From positions 744,001-808,000 of the forward strand of contig NZ_CP116808.1 in assembly GCF_028464065.1 (NCBI RefSeq): a stretch of 64,000 nt of DNA, read 5' to 3'. A program made the position numbers and the translations under genes. Below the pieces are notes generated by a model. The model made no database searches and had not been told where the DNA came from. It was given only the letters and a program-made list of their open reading frames with translations. Numbering within the stretch: position 1 is the first letter of the stretch; each line of letters starts with the position of its first letter. This stretch comes from Saprospira sp. CCB-QB6 (lineage in GTDB: Bacteria > Bacteroidota > Bacteroidia > Chitinophagales > Saprospiraceae). Below, piece by piece: positions 16,700-24,967 of this stretch.

Positions 16700-19099
16700 T
16701 TATTTTTTATTTACAACCCAATTGTCAATAAACTCCTCGATATATTGCAAAATCGATTGCGCTTCCTCATAACTAACTGGAGATGCATAAGTATGCGCAG
16801 CCCCATCTCGCTTATCTATCAAAAACCTCATACGAGCTAAAAAATCTTCATTTAGGATACGATTTGGATCCTTAAATTTAGTATTGAGTTCATTTCGAAC
16901 AACAAGAAACCCATTTGATGGCAAATTTGCATGTGAAATAATTCCTGGATATTGAAGTAATAAAGCAAGAGTATCCCACATTGCTAAATTGCCTAATTTT
17001 CCAGAAGAAAGGGATTGATGCCAGCGCAGTAAAGGATCTCCATTTTTATTTTTTGCAACTTCATACGATTGAATCATAAATCCCCAACCAACTAAAGAAT
17101 CAGGGGTTGTTGTGTGTGAATAGGATGTACCAGTGCACAGGTTTTTACAATTCTCAAAGAAACATTTTAATTCAGCTTCAATGATACGTCCACATTGCAC
17201 CGCAATAGCACTATAATCTGGATAGGAATTTCCAAAATTTGCAAACATGTGTTTTGCAGTTGCTAGCCAAGTTATACTAGTAGGAAGTACTTTAGTTTTA
17301 TCTACTCCTAGTAGCCTATCTATTTCATCTAGATAATTTTGAATATTATTTTTATTCACATATTCATCTAGCCCATCTTCAAGTTGCTTTAATTTTGTTT
17401 CTCTCTGAATATTTAACAAACTTAATTCTAAGTTATCATGCTCATCAAAAAAACCAGAGTCAAATGCCCCATAATCAATACTACCGTCTTTTTCAATTGC
17501 TATAGATTCTACTTGCTTTTTACCTTGTGCTTTATGTTTAGGATTTCGAAGATATAATATTTTAACATTTTCGGAAGAACCTTTATCTTTCACAACCAAA
17601 GTTTGAAACCGTCGAATTAGGTATTCGCTATGTGTTTCTATCAAAAATTGTATGTTAAACTTTTGGCTTGCCTCCCAAAATACCTCTGCTAAAAGCGATT
17701 GCCATTTAGGATGAAGATTTGTTTCAGGCTCCTCTAAAAAGAAAATACTTGGTTGGTAATTATCTTGAAAATTGTAGTTTTTTACAGCAAGTACTTCAAT
17801 TTGAATAAAAATAATAATTAAGTTCATGACTCCATATCCAAAATCTATTAGGTCTCTTTTAGTCCCATCCTTATAAACTACCTCTACTCTAGAATAACCA
17901 TATTTTGCACTACTTTTAATAAATAAGGAGTCAGCAATATCAAACTCTCTTAACCATTTTTCTATAAATGGTTCAAATAATGAAAACCTGTTTGACTCTA
18001 CATATCTATCATAATCAAGTAAGGTTTGTCTAAAGGAACTATTGGTCTCAAAATAAATTCTCGAAGTATCTCCTCTGTTAGCTGACAAATAGACGCTTCT
18101 TTTAAAGAGAGAAAAAATTTCACTCCATGCTTTATCAAAAGCATCTAATATTAAATTACTAGACATATCGCTGTCTACATCTAAAGTAAATTCACTGTTA
18201 ATAATTTTCCTTAGATAAAAAAATAGTATTTTGCCTTCGGTTGGAGCTTCTAGCATTGGTTCAAAATCTTTAGTTCGAACTGAAATTACTCCACTTTTTT
18301 CTTTACTTAGAGTTCCATCAATAATCGTTTTTAAATCATCAACACATTCTTTTTTTTTCAAAAACTGCATTAAGCTTTTTAGATTGAACCTATTTGCATC
18401 CAACTGTTCCTGCTTCGAATCAAATTTATCACTAAGGAATAAATCAAATATATCTACCCCCCAGCTAAACATACTTTTTTTATCATAGTCCTCGGTCCAG
18501 TGCTCTCGATATTTAGTGTAAAAATCTGATATTATTGTCAGGTTCTCTTGAAAGTATTTCCAGTCTATATTCCAATGTATGTATCCTTCTAAAAAGCCAA
18601 TGAAATGATCATAGGTTTGACGATCATTATCGTATTCAGCCTTATTTACTTCCCAATCAGCTTCTGATTCTTCTTTATCAACTTTTTTATATTCTGCAGA
18701 AAATACTTCTACATCTTCTAATTTATCATGTATTGAAATCTTTGATAAAGTAGCTTGATAAGCATTAGTCTTACTAAAAGTTAATGATGTAAATAATGAT
18801 TTAATTGACAAAAAAGGGAAAGGTAAAGATATTGTAACTCCATGATCTGTCTTCTCAAATAAAACATTATTTATATCTCCTAAAAAATGTCGATCTCCTG
18901 AAAATTCTAAATCAAAAACAGAAGACTCTCTATATTTGTTAATACTGTCCTCTAACATAATTAGAGCCTTTAATATCGAACTCTTACCTGAGTTATTCGC
19001 ACCAGTAATTAAAGTAATAGGAGCAAGTTCTTCTAGAAATCCTTCTTTGTCATCAAAGACTCTGAAGTTTTTAATCCCAAATAGTGATAAATGTTCCAT
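16700..19099 (-). CDS. OLD-like/AAA ABC-type ATPase with a C-terminal HEPN-like domain; candidate defence protein
   Basis: The 799-residue protein opens with an ABC/RecF-like ATPase: MEHLSLFGIKNFRVF, Walker A GANNSGKSS (33-41), YLSANRGD (338-344), Walker B and signature region FFLEEPETNLHP (453-463), and a H-loop FLIETHSEYLIRRF (485-498). Such AAA_15/OLD-type ATPases are common in phage defence (OLD, PARIS AriA, Septu PtuA). No Toprim domain follows. Instead residues about 610-795 form an alpha-helical region with RIIEAELKCFF (638-648) and RDGAAHTY (764-771), in which Arg764 and His769 make the R-x4-H motif of HEPN ribonucleases. The gene is AT-rich and contains no GGCC at all, unlike its neighbours, which suggests transfer. 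I infer an abortive-infection type effector. The ATPase call is firm; the HEPN call is likely but needs a profile search. Confidence 0.85.
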   Translation of the reverse strand: MEHLSLFGIKNFRVFDDKEGFLEELAPITLITGANNSGKSSILKALIMLEDSINKYRESSVFDLEFSGDRHFLGDINNVLFEKTDHGVTISLPFPFLSIKSLFTSLTFSKTNAYQATLSKISIHDKLEDVEVFSAEYKKVDKEESEADWEVNKAEYDNDRQTYDHFIGFLEGYIHWNIDWKYFQENLTIISDFYTKYREHWTEDYDKKSMFSWGVDIFDLFLSDKFDSKQEQLDANRFNLKSLMQFLKKKECVDDLKTIIDGTLSKEKSGVISVRTKDFEPMLEAPTEGKILFFYLRKIINSEFTLDVDSDMSSNLILDAFDKAWSEIFSLFKRSVYLSANRGDTSRIYFETNSSFRQTLLDYDRYVESNRFSLFEPFIEKWLREFDIADSLFIKSSAKYGYSRVEVVYKDGTKRDLIDFGYGVMNLIIIFIQIEVLAVKNYNFQDNYQPSIFFLEEPETNLHPKWQSLLAEVFWEASQKFNIQFLIETHSEYLIRRFQTLVVKDKGSSENVKILYLRNPKHKAQGKKQVESIAIEKDGSIDYGAFDSGFFDEHDNLELSLLNIQRETKLKQLEDGLDEYVNKNNIQNYLDEIDRLLGVDKTKVLPTSITWLATAKHMFANFGNSYPDYSAIAVQCGRIIEAELKCFFENCKNLCTGTSYSHTTTPDSLVGWGFMIQSYEVAKNKNGDPLLRWHQSLSSGKLGNLAMWDTLALLLQYPGIISHANLPSNGFLVVRNELNTKFKDPNRILNEDFLARMRFLIDKRDGAAHTYASPVSYEEAQSILQYIEEFIDNWVVNKK

Positions 19100-19147
19100 T
19101 GGTTATATATAAGCTTAAGCTAAGTTTTAAAAATTTAAACAGACAAC

Positions 19148-19271
19148 CTACCTACGCTCATACTGTGCAGGCTTACGACTATACTTTTTAGTATAAAATA
19201 TCTGTGCTTCTTTCTTATCTCTTTTGTAATTCAATAGTTCATTATACAACTTTTCTGCATTTTCAACCTTA
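19148..19271 (-). pseudogene. Possible C-terminal remnant of a gene upstream of the ATPase
   Basis: A minus-strand frame of about 40 codons reads KVENAEKLYNELLNYK..., then TKKYSRKPAQYERR and a stop at 19148-19150. It has no start codon and is bounded upstream by a stop. The composition looks coding (charged, helical). It may be what is left of a partner gene lost when the insert was rearranged. Confidence 0.35.
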
Positions 19272-19369
19272 CATTACTATCCTATTTTTGGAGTAAGAGC
19301 AAGAGACGCAACCATTTTATAAAAAGGGTTAATGCCTAACACTATTTCCACCCGCAAAAATTTTTTTCT
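19272..19369. other. AT-rich spacer, nothing recognised
   Basis: No open frame, hairpin or promoter stands out between the gene remnant and the right direct repeat. Confidence 0.3.
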
Positions 19370-19511
19370 TTTTTTCTTCGGCAATTTAAAGACAACAATT
19401 TTTTTCTAAAATAAATACAGCCAAGATATTTTACTGGCCACAAAAAAAGGGCAGCAAAAACATTTAGTTTTTGCTGCCCTTCCCTATTTGAAAGCCGCTA
19501 ATTGAAAGGCC
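19370..19511 (+). repeat. ~142-bp direct repeat, right copy
   Basis: Second copy of the element at 15900-16043, same orientation, differing at a handful of bases in the left half and almost none in the hairpin part. It marks the right edge of the GGCC-free stretch: the first GGCC after 16463 is inside it at 19436. Confidence 0.9.
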
Positions 19512-19529
19512 GCTGCATTTTTTGCACAA

Positions 19530-19563
19530 AAAAAACCTCTAAGCCTAAACTTAGAGGTTTTGA
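19530..19563 (-). terminator. Terminator of tRNA-Phe
   Basis: AAAACCTCTAAG / CTTAGAGGTTTT stem with an A run on the plus strand (T run on the minus strand), beginning 3 bp after the tRNA 3' end. Confidence 0.85.
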
Positions 19564-19565
19564 AG

Positions 19566-19638
19566 TGGTTTCGGGCGGACTCGAACCGCCGACACACGGA
19601 TTTTCAGTCCGATGCTCTACCAGCTGAGCTACGAAACC
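19566..19638 (-). tRNA. tRNA-Phe (anticodon GAA)
   Basis: Read on the minus strand it is 73 nt. The acceptor stem is GGTTTCG / CGAAACC with discriminator A, the D arm is GCTCAGCTGGTAGAGC, the anticodon loop CTGAAAA carries GAA, and the T arm is GGCGGTTCGAGTCCGCC. The CCA end is not encoded. It has its own promoter and terminator. The ATPase insert lies just beyond its 3' end. Confidence 0.97.
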
Positions 19639-19661
19639 AGCCGTTTGCTTTGTCAGCGACA

Positions 19662-19694
19662 CAAATATAGGACATCTATAGGCAGAAAAACAAA
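19662..19694 (-). promoter_or_regulatory. Promoter of tRNA-Phe
   Basis: Minus strand TTTG (19691-19694), 21 bp, TATATTTG (19662-19669), 24 bp from the tRNA 5' end. Confidence 0.65.
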
Positions 19695-19810
19695 TTTTAT
19701 CCGCAAAAAAATTAACCGCAAAATATAGTCTCCTGATTATGAGACAGAAAAATTTTATTTTTTATCCAAAAAAGAAAAATAGCTCCATTTTTCCACCCGA
19801 TTAAAGCAAA

Positions 19811-19965
19811 AGCCTACCGCCAGGCAACAATGGGCTGAGCGCTGCGAAAGGGTGGCCGAAGGCCAGACCCAGTTTTTTGAGCGCAGCGAAAAAAACGCAG
19901 GGCCGAGCAGACCTGCGAGCCCTGCAGCATAGCGACCCAAGGCCGTAGGCCGCAGGGGCTGCCCC
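19811..19965 (-). repeat. Dispersed palindromic element, copy 6
   Basis: Minus-strand head GGGGCAGCCCC, hairpin GCGGCCTACGGCC, a core variant with GCTCGGCCCTGCG, an A/T-type copy-specific stem (GTTTTTTTCGCTGCGCTCAAAAAAC), GGTCTGGCCTTCGGCC. Its head is 14 bp from the next stop codon. Confidence 0.85.
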
Positions 19966-19978
19966 AAAAAATAAAAAA

Positions 19979-20785
19979 TTATTCCTCCCAACGATACACT
20001 CGTATTTCATTTTCGTAGGCCAAATATAAACGGTAAGCCTGATAACGCAAGGCTTTGAGGCCCTCTGTGGGAATGCCCGACTTTTTTAAATCAATTTTTC
20101 GCTGCTGAAAACTTTGAAGATGAATGCGCTGCCAATACTGCTGATGATCCAACCAAGATAAATAAGGGCCCGTGAGTTGTATGCTGCGCGCATCGGGCAA
20201 AGGAATTTTGCGCAAAAAATTGCCGAATAAATCGAAGAGGTATAAAGCGCGGCCCTCTTCCCAAAGCAATAATTTATCTTGGCTCTCCCAAAGACGGCTG
20301 GGCAAAAAATCATCTCGCAAAATGGACCATAATTCGGCCGTTTCGATTAAAACTTGGCCATCGGGCCCCATTTTTTTGAGTTGGAAGTCAATTGCATCGA
20401 ACAACCAAATTTTTTGGTCCGAACTACCCGAAAGCGCATCTACCTGCAATAAATCCCAATCACTGAGACTTAGGGTTTGCATTTGGCCCAATCTGCGGTC
20501 CAACAATAAAACTTCTTGAAAATCGGAAAAGAAAATAAGGGGCTGAAACGGATTACTCACATCCAATTCTTGAATTGCGCCCCGATTGTTTTGGCTAAAA
20601 CTGTATAATTTTTGGCCCTCGCCATCGTATTTGTCTATTTTTTTGCCATCCGCCGATACTATATATAGTTGTTGCAGATGATCGAGGCGAATCAAACTAC
20701 TTTTTTGCGGAATGCTCCAAAGTAATTCTTGGCCCTGAGCCCAAAAAGAGAGGAAAAAAAAGAAGAGCAGAAAAAAATGGCGCAT
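19979..20785 (-). CDS. Exported beta-propeller-like protein of unknown function
   Basis: The 268-residue protein has a signal peptide (MRHFFLLFFFFLSFWAQGQ). The mature part is made of repeated short strands (LIRLDHLQQLYIVSADGKKI, KIDKYDGEGQKLYSF, KIWLFDAIDFQLKKMGPDGQ, RALYLFDLFGNFLRKIPLP, LYLAYENEIRVYRW) in the style of NHL or similar beta-propellers, which usually bind partners or sugars. No enzyme motif is visible. It follows the LpxH-like gene by 9 bp on the same strand, so the two are almost certainly co-transcribed and it may serve in envelope biogenesis. Confidence 0.65.
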   Translation of the reverse strand: MRHFFLLFFFFLSFWAQGQELLWSIPQKSSLIRLDHLQQLYIVSADGKKIDKYDGEGQKLYSFSQNNRGAIQELDVSNPFQPLIFFSDFQEVLLLDRRLGQMQTLSLSDWDLLQVDALSGSSDQKIWLFDAIDFQLKKMGPDGQVLIETAELWSILRDDFLPSRLWESQDKLLLWEEGRALYLFDLFGNFLRKIPLPDARSIQLTGPYLSWLDHQQYWQRIHLQSFQQRKIDLKKSGIPTEGLKALRYQAYRLYLAYENEIRVYRWEE

Positions 20786-20794
20786 AAAAAGGGA

Positions 20795-21592
20795 TTAAGT
20801 CGGAAGCTCGGACAAATTTTGCGGCTGCAAAATTGCTAAGCCCTCCGGATGTTCAAAATAATGCAAACGCAACTTTCCATCTTCTAAACAAGCAAAAGTG
20901 GGCTGCGAAAACCAATCGCCCAAGTTAATATAACGGCGACCACTTTCATCTAAGCACAGGTCTTGTGCCAAATGTCGGTGGCCAAACATAAAAAAATCAA
21001 CTGCTGGGCAACTCTCTTTTTTTCGCTGGCAATATAAAATTAACCACTCTTTTTCAGTGCCTAAAAAATCTTGGGGACCATCTTGGGCCGCTCGGCTAGA
21101 ATGCGAAAAAAATTGCGCTAAAGCCGCTCCAATATCTGGATGCAACCAGCGAAATAACCACTGACAAAAAGAATTTCTAAAAATTTTCTTGATGAATTTG
21201 TAGCCATGATCGCCTGGCCCCAAGCCATCGCCATGCCCAATCAAAAAGTTTTGGCCTTGCAAACAAACTTGAATTGGATCACGATAAATTTTTGCACCTA
21301 ATTCTTTTTCAAAGTAATCAAACATCCAAACGTCATGATTACCCGTAAATAAATGTAAAACTACTCCCCGATCGGCCAATTGCGCCAATATTCCCAAAGT
21401 TCTCAAAAAACCTTTGGGCACCACCGTTTTATATTCAAACCAAAAATCAAATATATCGCCGACCAAATACAAGGCTTCAGCCTCTTCGTCTGCTAAAATA
21501 GTTTGTAACCAACGAACAAATTGTCGTTCCCTTTTTGCCGAATTGGCTACTCCCAAATGAATATCTGAAGCAAAATAAATACGCGCTGACAT
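20795..21592 (-). CDS. lpxH: UDP-2,3-diacylglucosamine diphosphatase (LpxH-like metallophosphoesterase)
   Basis: LpxH cleaves UDP-2,3-diacylglucosamine to lipid X in lipid A synthesis at the inner membrane. I choose ATG 21592; the frame is open 13 codons further to a weak start. The calcineurin-like metal motifs are in order: DIHL (10-13), GDIFDFWFE (45-53), GNHDVWMFDYF (84-94) and GHGDGLGPGD (119-128), followed by the H-containing MFGHRHLAQ near residue 205. The FWFEY and GNHD..W..D signatures are those of the LpxH branch rather than other phosphoesterases. The protein has 265 residues, usual for the Bacteroidota form. It is co-transcribed with the propeller gene. Confidence 0.85.
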   Translation of the reverse strand: MSARIYFASDIHLGVANSAKRERQFVRWLQTILADEEAEALYLVGDIFDFWFEYKTVVPKGFLRTLGILAQLADRGVVLHLFTGNHDVWMFDYFEKELGAKIYRDPIQVCLQGQNFLIGHGDGLGPGDHGYKFIKKIFRNSFCQWLFRWLHPDIGAALAQFFSHSSRAAQDGPQDFLGTEKEWLILYCQRKKESCPAVDFFMFGHRHLAQDLCLDESGRRYINLGDWFSQPTFACLEDGKLRLHYFEHPEGLAILQPQNLSELPT

Positions 21593-22063
21593 GATTTTTA
21601 TAGCTGTTTGCCGCAAGATACCAAAAAGCAATGGCGAGTTCGATATAGATTCCTTAAAATAAAGCCTTGACTAGAGCCGTTAAAATTGAACTCATTTAGA
21701 AATAGTCTTCTTATAAGAATAGAATAATAATTAACCATTTTTTGGCCGACTTCCTTTTTTATCAAAAAAAACAAGCAGAAACTATAACGAATCAACCTTC
21801 AAGAGTAAAGACAATTATTGTTCACTGAATTCATTAAGCCTCAATCCCTAAGCTTATTAAGTAATTGCTAATTGTGACCTCAGCAAAAAAATCGCATCAC
21901 ATTTATAGCTTTTCTTCCGTTTCTTTGCAGACGAAAGCAAGAACAAGAAGAGTTACTAAAAATGAGCCCATAAAAAAACACCTTGGCTTTCTATCCCCCT
22001 CTACTGTTTTGGCGCCTTTTTCGCAGCTAAATAGTTACCATTCAAAAAAAATACACTACTACT
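21593..22063. other. Intergenic stretch with nothing recognised
   Basis: About 470 bp between divergent genes. The overlapping open frames here have no start signals or family features, and I see no hairpins with T runs or clear promoter pairs. Confidence 0.4.
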
Positions 22064-22954
22064 ATGAATTTGAGCATGAAGCAGCCCTTTCTGCAGCTTG
22101 TTTATTTGGGCGCCATGATGAGCCTACTGTACATCAGTTATTTCCCCGGCGATTCTGGTTTTGCACAAAAAATTGCTGCCGAAAGCTTAAGCATTATGTT
22201 TGGGCTTTTTCTCCTTGGCGGAATTTTTCTTTTTTTCAAGCGACCTTATCTTATGTTGCAATCTTGGCTGGCCTGTATTTGTTTTTGCTATTTTCTAAAA
22301 GGAAGTAGCGATAGCTTTTACTACGCCTCTGCACAGCAGCAAGAACCCATTTTTCAACTCTTACAGCTTGATCTCAAAAAAGTTTCTCCTGAAGAAAAAA
22401 CGATTTTATTAGAAAACTTGGCCAATTTGGAGGCCGATTTACTCTATCTGCAAGCCGACCAAAGCGCAAATAGTTGTTTGCAATTGCTCGATCAAAAATA
22501 TGCCTATAAATATGATTTAGCGCAAGAAACTTCTACCGTTTATAGTCATCGCCCTTTGTTGATCGATTCGAGTAACTGGGGGTTTGCGCCCGTTTTGATT
22601 GACACCCAAGCGCAAATTCGCCTGCTTTGTTTGGCCAACAATCAAAAAGAGCCGCTCAGCCAACAAAAGTTGCAGCAACTCACTCAAAATTCTACTTCAA
22701 TAAATAGTAGCCCACTTTTTTTGGTGAGTTGGAATAGCAAGCTTCCTTGGTCCGAAGAACTTCGCAACCTTCGCCAAAGTTTAGAGTTAGAAGACAGCCG
22801 ACTCGATATTAACTGGCAAACAGAGGGGCAGCATATTTTTCACTCCAAAAATTTGCGTTGTCTCGAACTAGGCTCGCCAATTGAAGCCCGTTCCTTATTT
22901 GGGCGCTACCAAATGCAAAAAACAAGCAGCACTGCCGCCGCTTCTTATTTATAA
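22064..22954 (+). CDS. Membrane protein with a degenerate endonuclease/exonuclease/phosphatase-like domain
   Basis: The 296-residue protein starts at ATG 22064 (a second ATG is four codons on). Three hydrophobic stretches lie in the first 90 residues (FLQLVYLGAMMSLLYIS, SIMFGLFLLGGIFLFF, SWLACICFCYFLKG). The soluble part has the layout of an EEP domain: LLQLDLKK, a helix ending in LEADLLYLQAD (where pDvi.lQE is expected), VYSHRPLLID and LFLVSWNSKLPWSEEL. The catalytic Glu and the final SDH are not evident, so it may be inactive or only distantly related. A terminator follows at 22981. Confidence 0.5.
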   Translation: MNLSMKQPFLQLVYLGAMMSLLYISYFPGDSGFAQKIAAESLSIMFGLFLLGGIFLFFKRPYLMLQSWLACICFCYFLKGSSDSFYYASAQQQEPIFQLLQLDLKKVSPEEKTILLENLANLEADLLYLQADQSANSCLQLLDQKYAYKYDLAQETSTVYSHRPLLIDSSNWGFAPVLIDTQAQIRLLCLANNQKEPLSQQKLQQLTQNSTSINSSPLFLVSWNSKLPWSEELRNLRQSLELEDSRLDINWQTEGQHIFHSKNLRCLELGSPIEARSLFGRYQMQKTSSTAAASYL

Positions 22955-22980
22955 AGTCTCCGTTTTTTAGGACAGCCCTC

Positions 22981-23014
22981 AAAGCCAAGCTTTTTTAAGT
23001 TTGGCTTTTTTTTT
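22981..23014 (+). terminator. Terminator after the EEP-like membrane protein gene
   Basis: AAGCCAAGC / GTTTGGCTT stem (one G-T pair) and nine T residues. Confidence 0.75.
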
Positions 23015-23024
23015 GTTCTTTTTT

Positions 23025-23154
23025 GGGGCCTCCGCTGCGGCTTCGCCTTGCGGCGCTACGCTTTGGGGCTCGCTGTTCGCTCGGCCCTGCGCAAAAAAAC
23101 AAGTTTTTTTGCTGGGTCTGCGGCTACGCCGCACTGCTGCGCATCGCTAGGCCG
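23025..23154 (+). repeat. Dispersed palindromic element, copy 7
   Basis: Head GGGGCCTCCGC, hairpin CTGCGGCTTCGCCTTGCGG, core CGCTCGGCCCT, A/T copy-specific hairpin (GCAAAAAAAC..GTTTTTTTGC), hairpin GCGGCTACGCCGC, tail GCATCGCTAGGCCG. Confidence 0.9.
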
Positions 23155-23195
23155 CACAACTTTAGTTTTTTCTCTGGTCTTTTCTCTTCGGCCCT

Positions 23196-23238
23196 TAAAT
23201 CCCCCTTTCAAATAGCGGCTTTCAATTAGCAACTAGGA
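23196..23238. repeat. Fragment related to the ~142-bp repeat
   Basis: Contains TTCTCTTCGGCCCTTAAA and CGGCTTTCAATTAGC, words found in the 15900 and 19370 copies but rearranged. Confidence 0.45.
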
Positions 23239-23316
23239 TCAAAAGGCATTGATTTTTTTCAGTTCAAAAAAAAGCTAAGGTGAAAAACAGGCTGCTATTT
23301 TGGTCAAAAAATAAAA

Positions 23317-23895
23317 TCAGTCCTCCAGCGCATACAAAATATCATTGTTGATGAGCAGCAGCTTATAATTTTTGTCTGCCATATATTTTTTAACTGTGTG
23401 AATGAGGTGTTTAGATTGTTTTTTCATCCAGAGGTTCCAAAAAATTAGCACATAATATTTTTCTTCTGTTTTTAGGGGATAGGGTTTTAGCAAAAGTTTT
23501 AGTCCAGCCATACAATTTTTAGGATCAATATCAGAGTTTGGAGGAAATTGATCCAACTTTCCATGAGCCGACCAATTGAGTTTAGTTAAAGTAGGTTGCG
23601 CATAGCAATTGATATGTCCCGCCAAATAATTTAAATCGGCATCAAAATAATGGACCTGTAGTGGTTGAAATAAATTTTTGACCGTTGCCGAATCGCTACA
23701 GCTATCTATAGCATAATAATATAGGCTGTATAAATTATCTTTTAGAATAATGGATTCATCGGGCTCGAAACTAGCGGCGAACTGGGCAATTTCTTCTTCA
23801 TCAAATGCTCGTTCTTTAATTCCGTATAGAAAACGACAAGCGCTAGAAAAAAACAGGAGCAAAAAGAAGCTTAGATAAAAATAGTGCGGTTTCAT
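23317..23895 (-). CDS. Lipoprotein of unknown function
   Basis: The 192-residue protein starts MKPHYFYLSFFLLLFFSSAC, a lipoprotein signal with the lipobox cysteine at residue 20, so it should be anchored in the envelope. The mature part (DEEEIAQFAASFEPDESIILKD, YYYAIDSCSD, HINCYAQPTLTKLNW, KYYVLIFWNLWMKKQSKHL, KLLLINNDILYALED) shows a mixed alpha/beta fold with a late segment that could be thioredoxin-like in shape, but there is no CxxC. I do not recognise a family. It stands alone. Confidence 0.65.
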   Translation of the reverse strand: MKPHYFYLSFFLLLFFSSACRFLYGIKERAFDEEEIAQFAASFEPDESIILKDNLYSLYYYAIDSCSDSATVKNLFQPLQVHYFDADLNYLAGHINCYAQPTLTKLNWSAHGKLDQFPPNSDIDPKNCMAGLKLLLKPYPLKTEEKYYVLIFWNLWMKKQSKHLIHTVKKYMADKNYKLLLINNDILYALED

Positions 23896-23932
23896 TTATT
23901 AGATTTTAGGGGCTTGGGGCAAAAGTCTTCCC

Positions 23933-23991
23933 TTTTCAATTAACGGCTTTCAATTAGGGGGCGGCAGAAAAAAATGTTTTTTTTCTGCCGC
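23933..23991. repeat. Second fragment related to the ~142-bp repeat, with a strong hairpin
   Basis: CTTTTCAATTAACGGCTTTCAATTAG is followed by a 15-bp stem (GCGGCAGAAAAAAA with TTTTTTTTCTGCCGC) and a T run. The hairpin has the same design as that in the 142-bp repeats. Confidence 0.5.
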
Positions 23992-24141
23992 TTTTTTTGG
24001 GCCCAAAAAAAAGTGCGGCCATTTATTGGCTGCACTAAAAAAATGAGAAAATTATAGTTGAAGAGAAAAACGGCCCCGAAAAATGATTAAATTGAAAAGT
24101 GGCCGAGCTTTTAGCGAAAAAGATTGGCGAGGCCAAAGATT

Positions 24142-24268
24142 GGCCCAGCGCTGCGCAGCGGTGGCCGCAGGCCAGACCGAGCAAAAAAACTTGTTTTTTT
24201 TGCGAAGGGCCGAGCGAATAGCGAGCCGCGGAGCATAGCGGCGGCCAGCTTTGCTGGCCGCGGGCCCC
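24142..24268 (-). repeat. Dispersed palindromic element, copy 8
   Basis: Minus-strand head GGGGCCCGCGGCC with stem GGCCAGCAAAGCTGGCC, core, A/T copy-specific hairpin, GGTCTGGCC, GGCCACCGCTGCGC, tail AGCGCTGGGCC. Its head lies 29 bp from the next start codon. Confidence 0.88.
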
Positions 24269-24296
24269 AAAAAATTCCCATCATAAAAAAATCCTC

Positions 24297-24920
24297 ATGA
24301 AAAAAACGAGTCTATTTTTAGTGGCATTGAGTTTAGCGAGCTTTTTTGTGGCTTGTCAGGAAAAAGAGCAGCCCAAAGCGACACCAGTAAAGCAAGAAAG
24401 TGCGGACAGCAGCCAGCAAGAGCAGCCCAAAAAACAAAAAGGCATAGATGAAAAGTATAGAAAATGGATGGAGGCGCAATTTGCGGCGGGAAAAGCTTGT
24501 CCGGAATCCGATTGTAATCCAGAAACTTGGATGAAAAAAATTGAGGCGGGCGAAGAGGCTTGCAATACAGGTTTGGCAGATTTGGCGCCTAAATGGATGC
24601 AAGCGGATATAAATGGCGATGGAATTATGGATGCGGTGGCCAATGTGCCGCTTTTGCAGTGTGATGGAGGAAAAAGCCAGGCGACAGCGGTGCATCTTTT
24701 GGTTTTTCTTTCGGATGGGCAAGGAGATTTTGCGGTATTAGATGATCCGAGTATTTTGCGCAAGGGGGCATCTGTGGAGCGTATAGATAGTTTATTTGCG
24801 GATGGTCGTTTACAAATGTATTATGGCGATTTTGAGGAAGCGGATCCGCTTTGTTGTCCGTCGGTAGAAGAACGCCAGCAATTTAAATACGAGGCGGGAT
24901 TATTTAAATTATTAAAATAA
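24297..24920 (+). CDS. Lipoprotein with a calcium-loop-like motif, function unknown
   Basis: The 207-residue protein begins MKKTSLFLVALSLASFFVAC, a lipoprotein signal with the cysteine at residue 20. A charged, low-complexity linker follows (about 21-60). The rest has CPESDCNPETW, the motif DINGDGIMDAVANVPLLQC (a DxNxDGxxD loop as in FG-GAP or dockerin-like calcium sites), and a terminal FEEADPLCCPS. Several cysteines could pair. It is probably an outer-membrane or periplasmic lipoprotein. It leads a three-gene run with the next two genes (48 bp and 1 bp gaps). Confidence 0.65.
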   Translation: MKKTSLFLVALSLASFFVACQEKEQPKATPVKQESADSSQQEQPKKQKGIDEKYRKWMEAQFAAGKACPESDCNPETWMKKIEAGEEACNTGLADLAPKWMQADINGDGIMDAVANVPLLQCDGGKSQATAVHLLVFLSDGQGDFAVLDDPSILRKGASVERIDSLFADGRLQMYYGDFEEADPLCCPSVEERQQFKYEAGLFKLLK

Positions 24921-24967
24921 AACCCTTATGCTAAGGTGCAATTTTCAAAAAATAAAAAAACGGTAGC

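Noticed and set aside
19566-19638. att site at tRNA-Phe
   Set aside because: I find no second copy of the tRNA 3' end on the other side of the insert and no integrase gene.
21865-22308. 147-codon open frame before and overlapping the EEP-like gene
   Set aside because: It overlaps the better-supported gene in another frame and shows no family feature or start signal.
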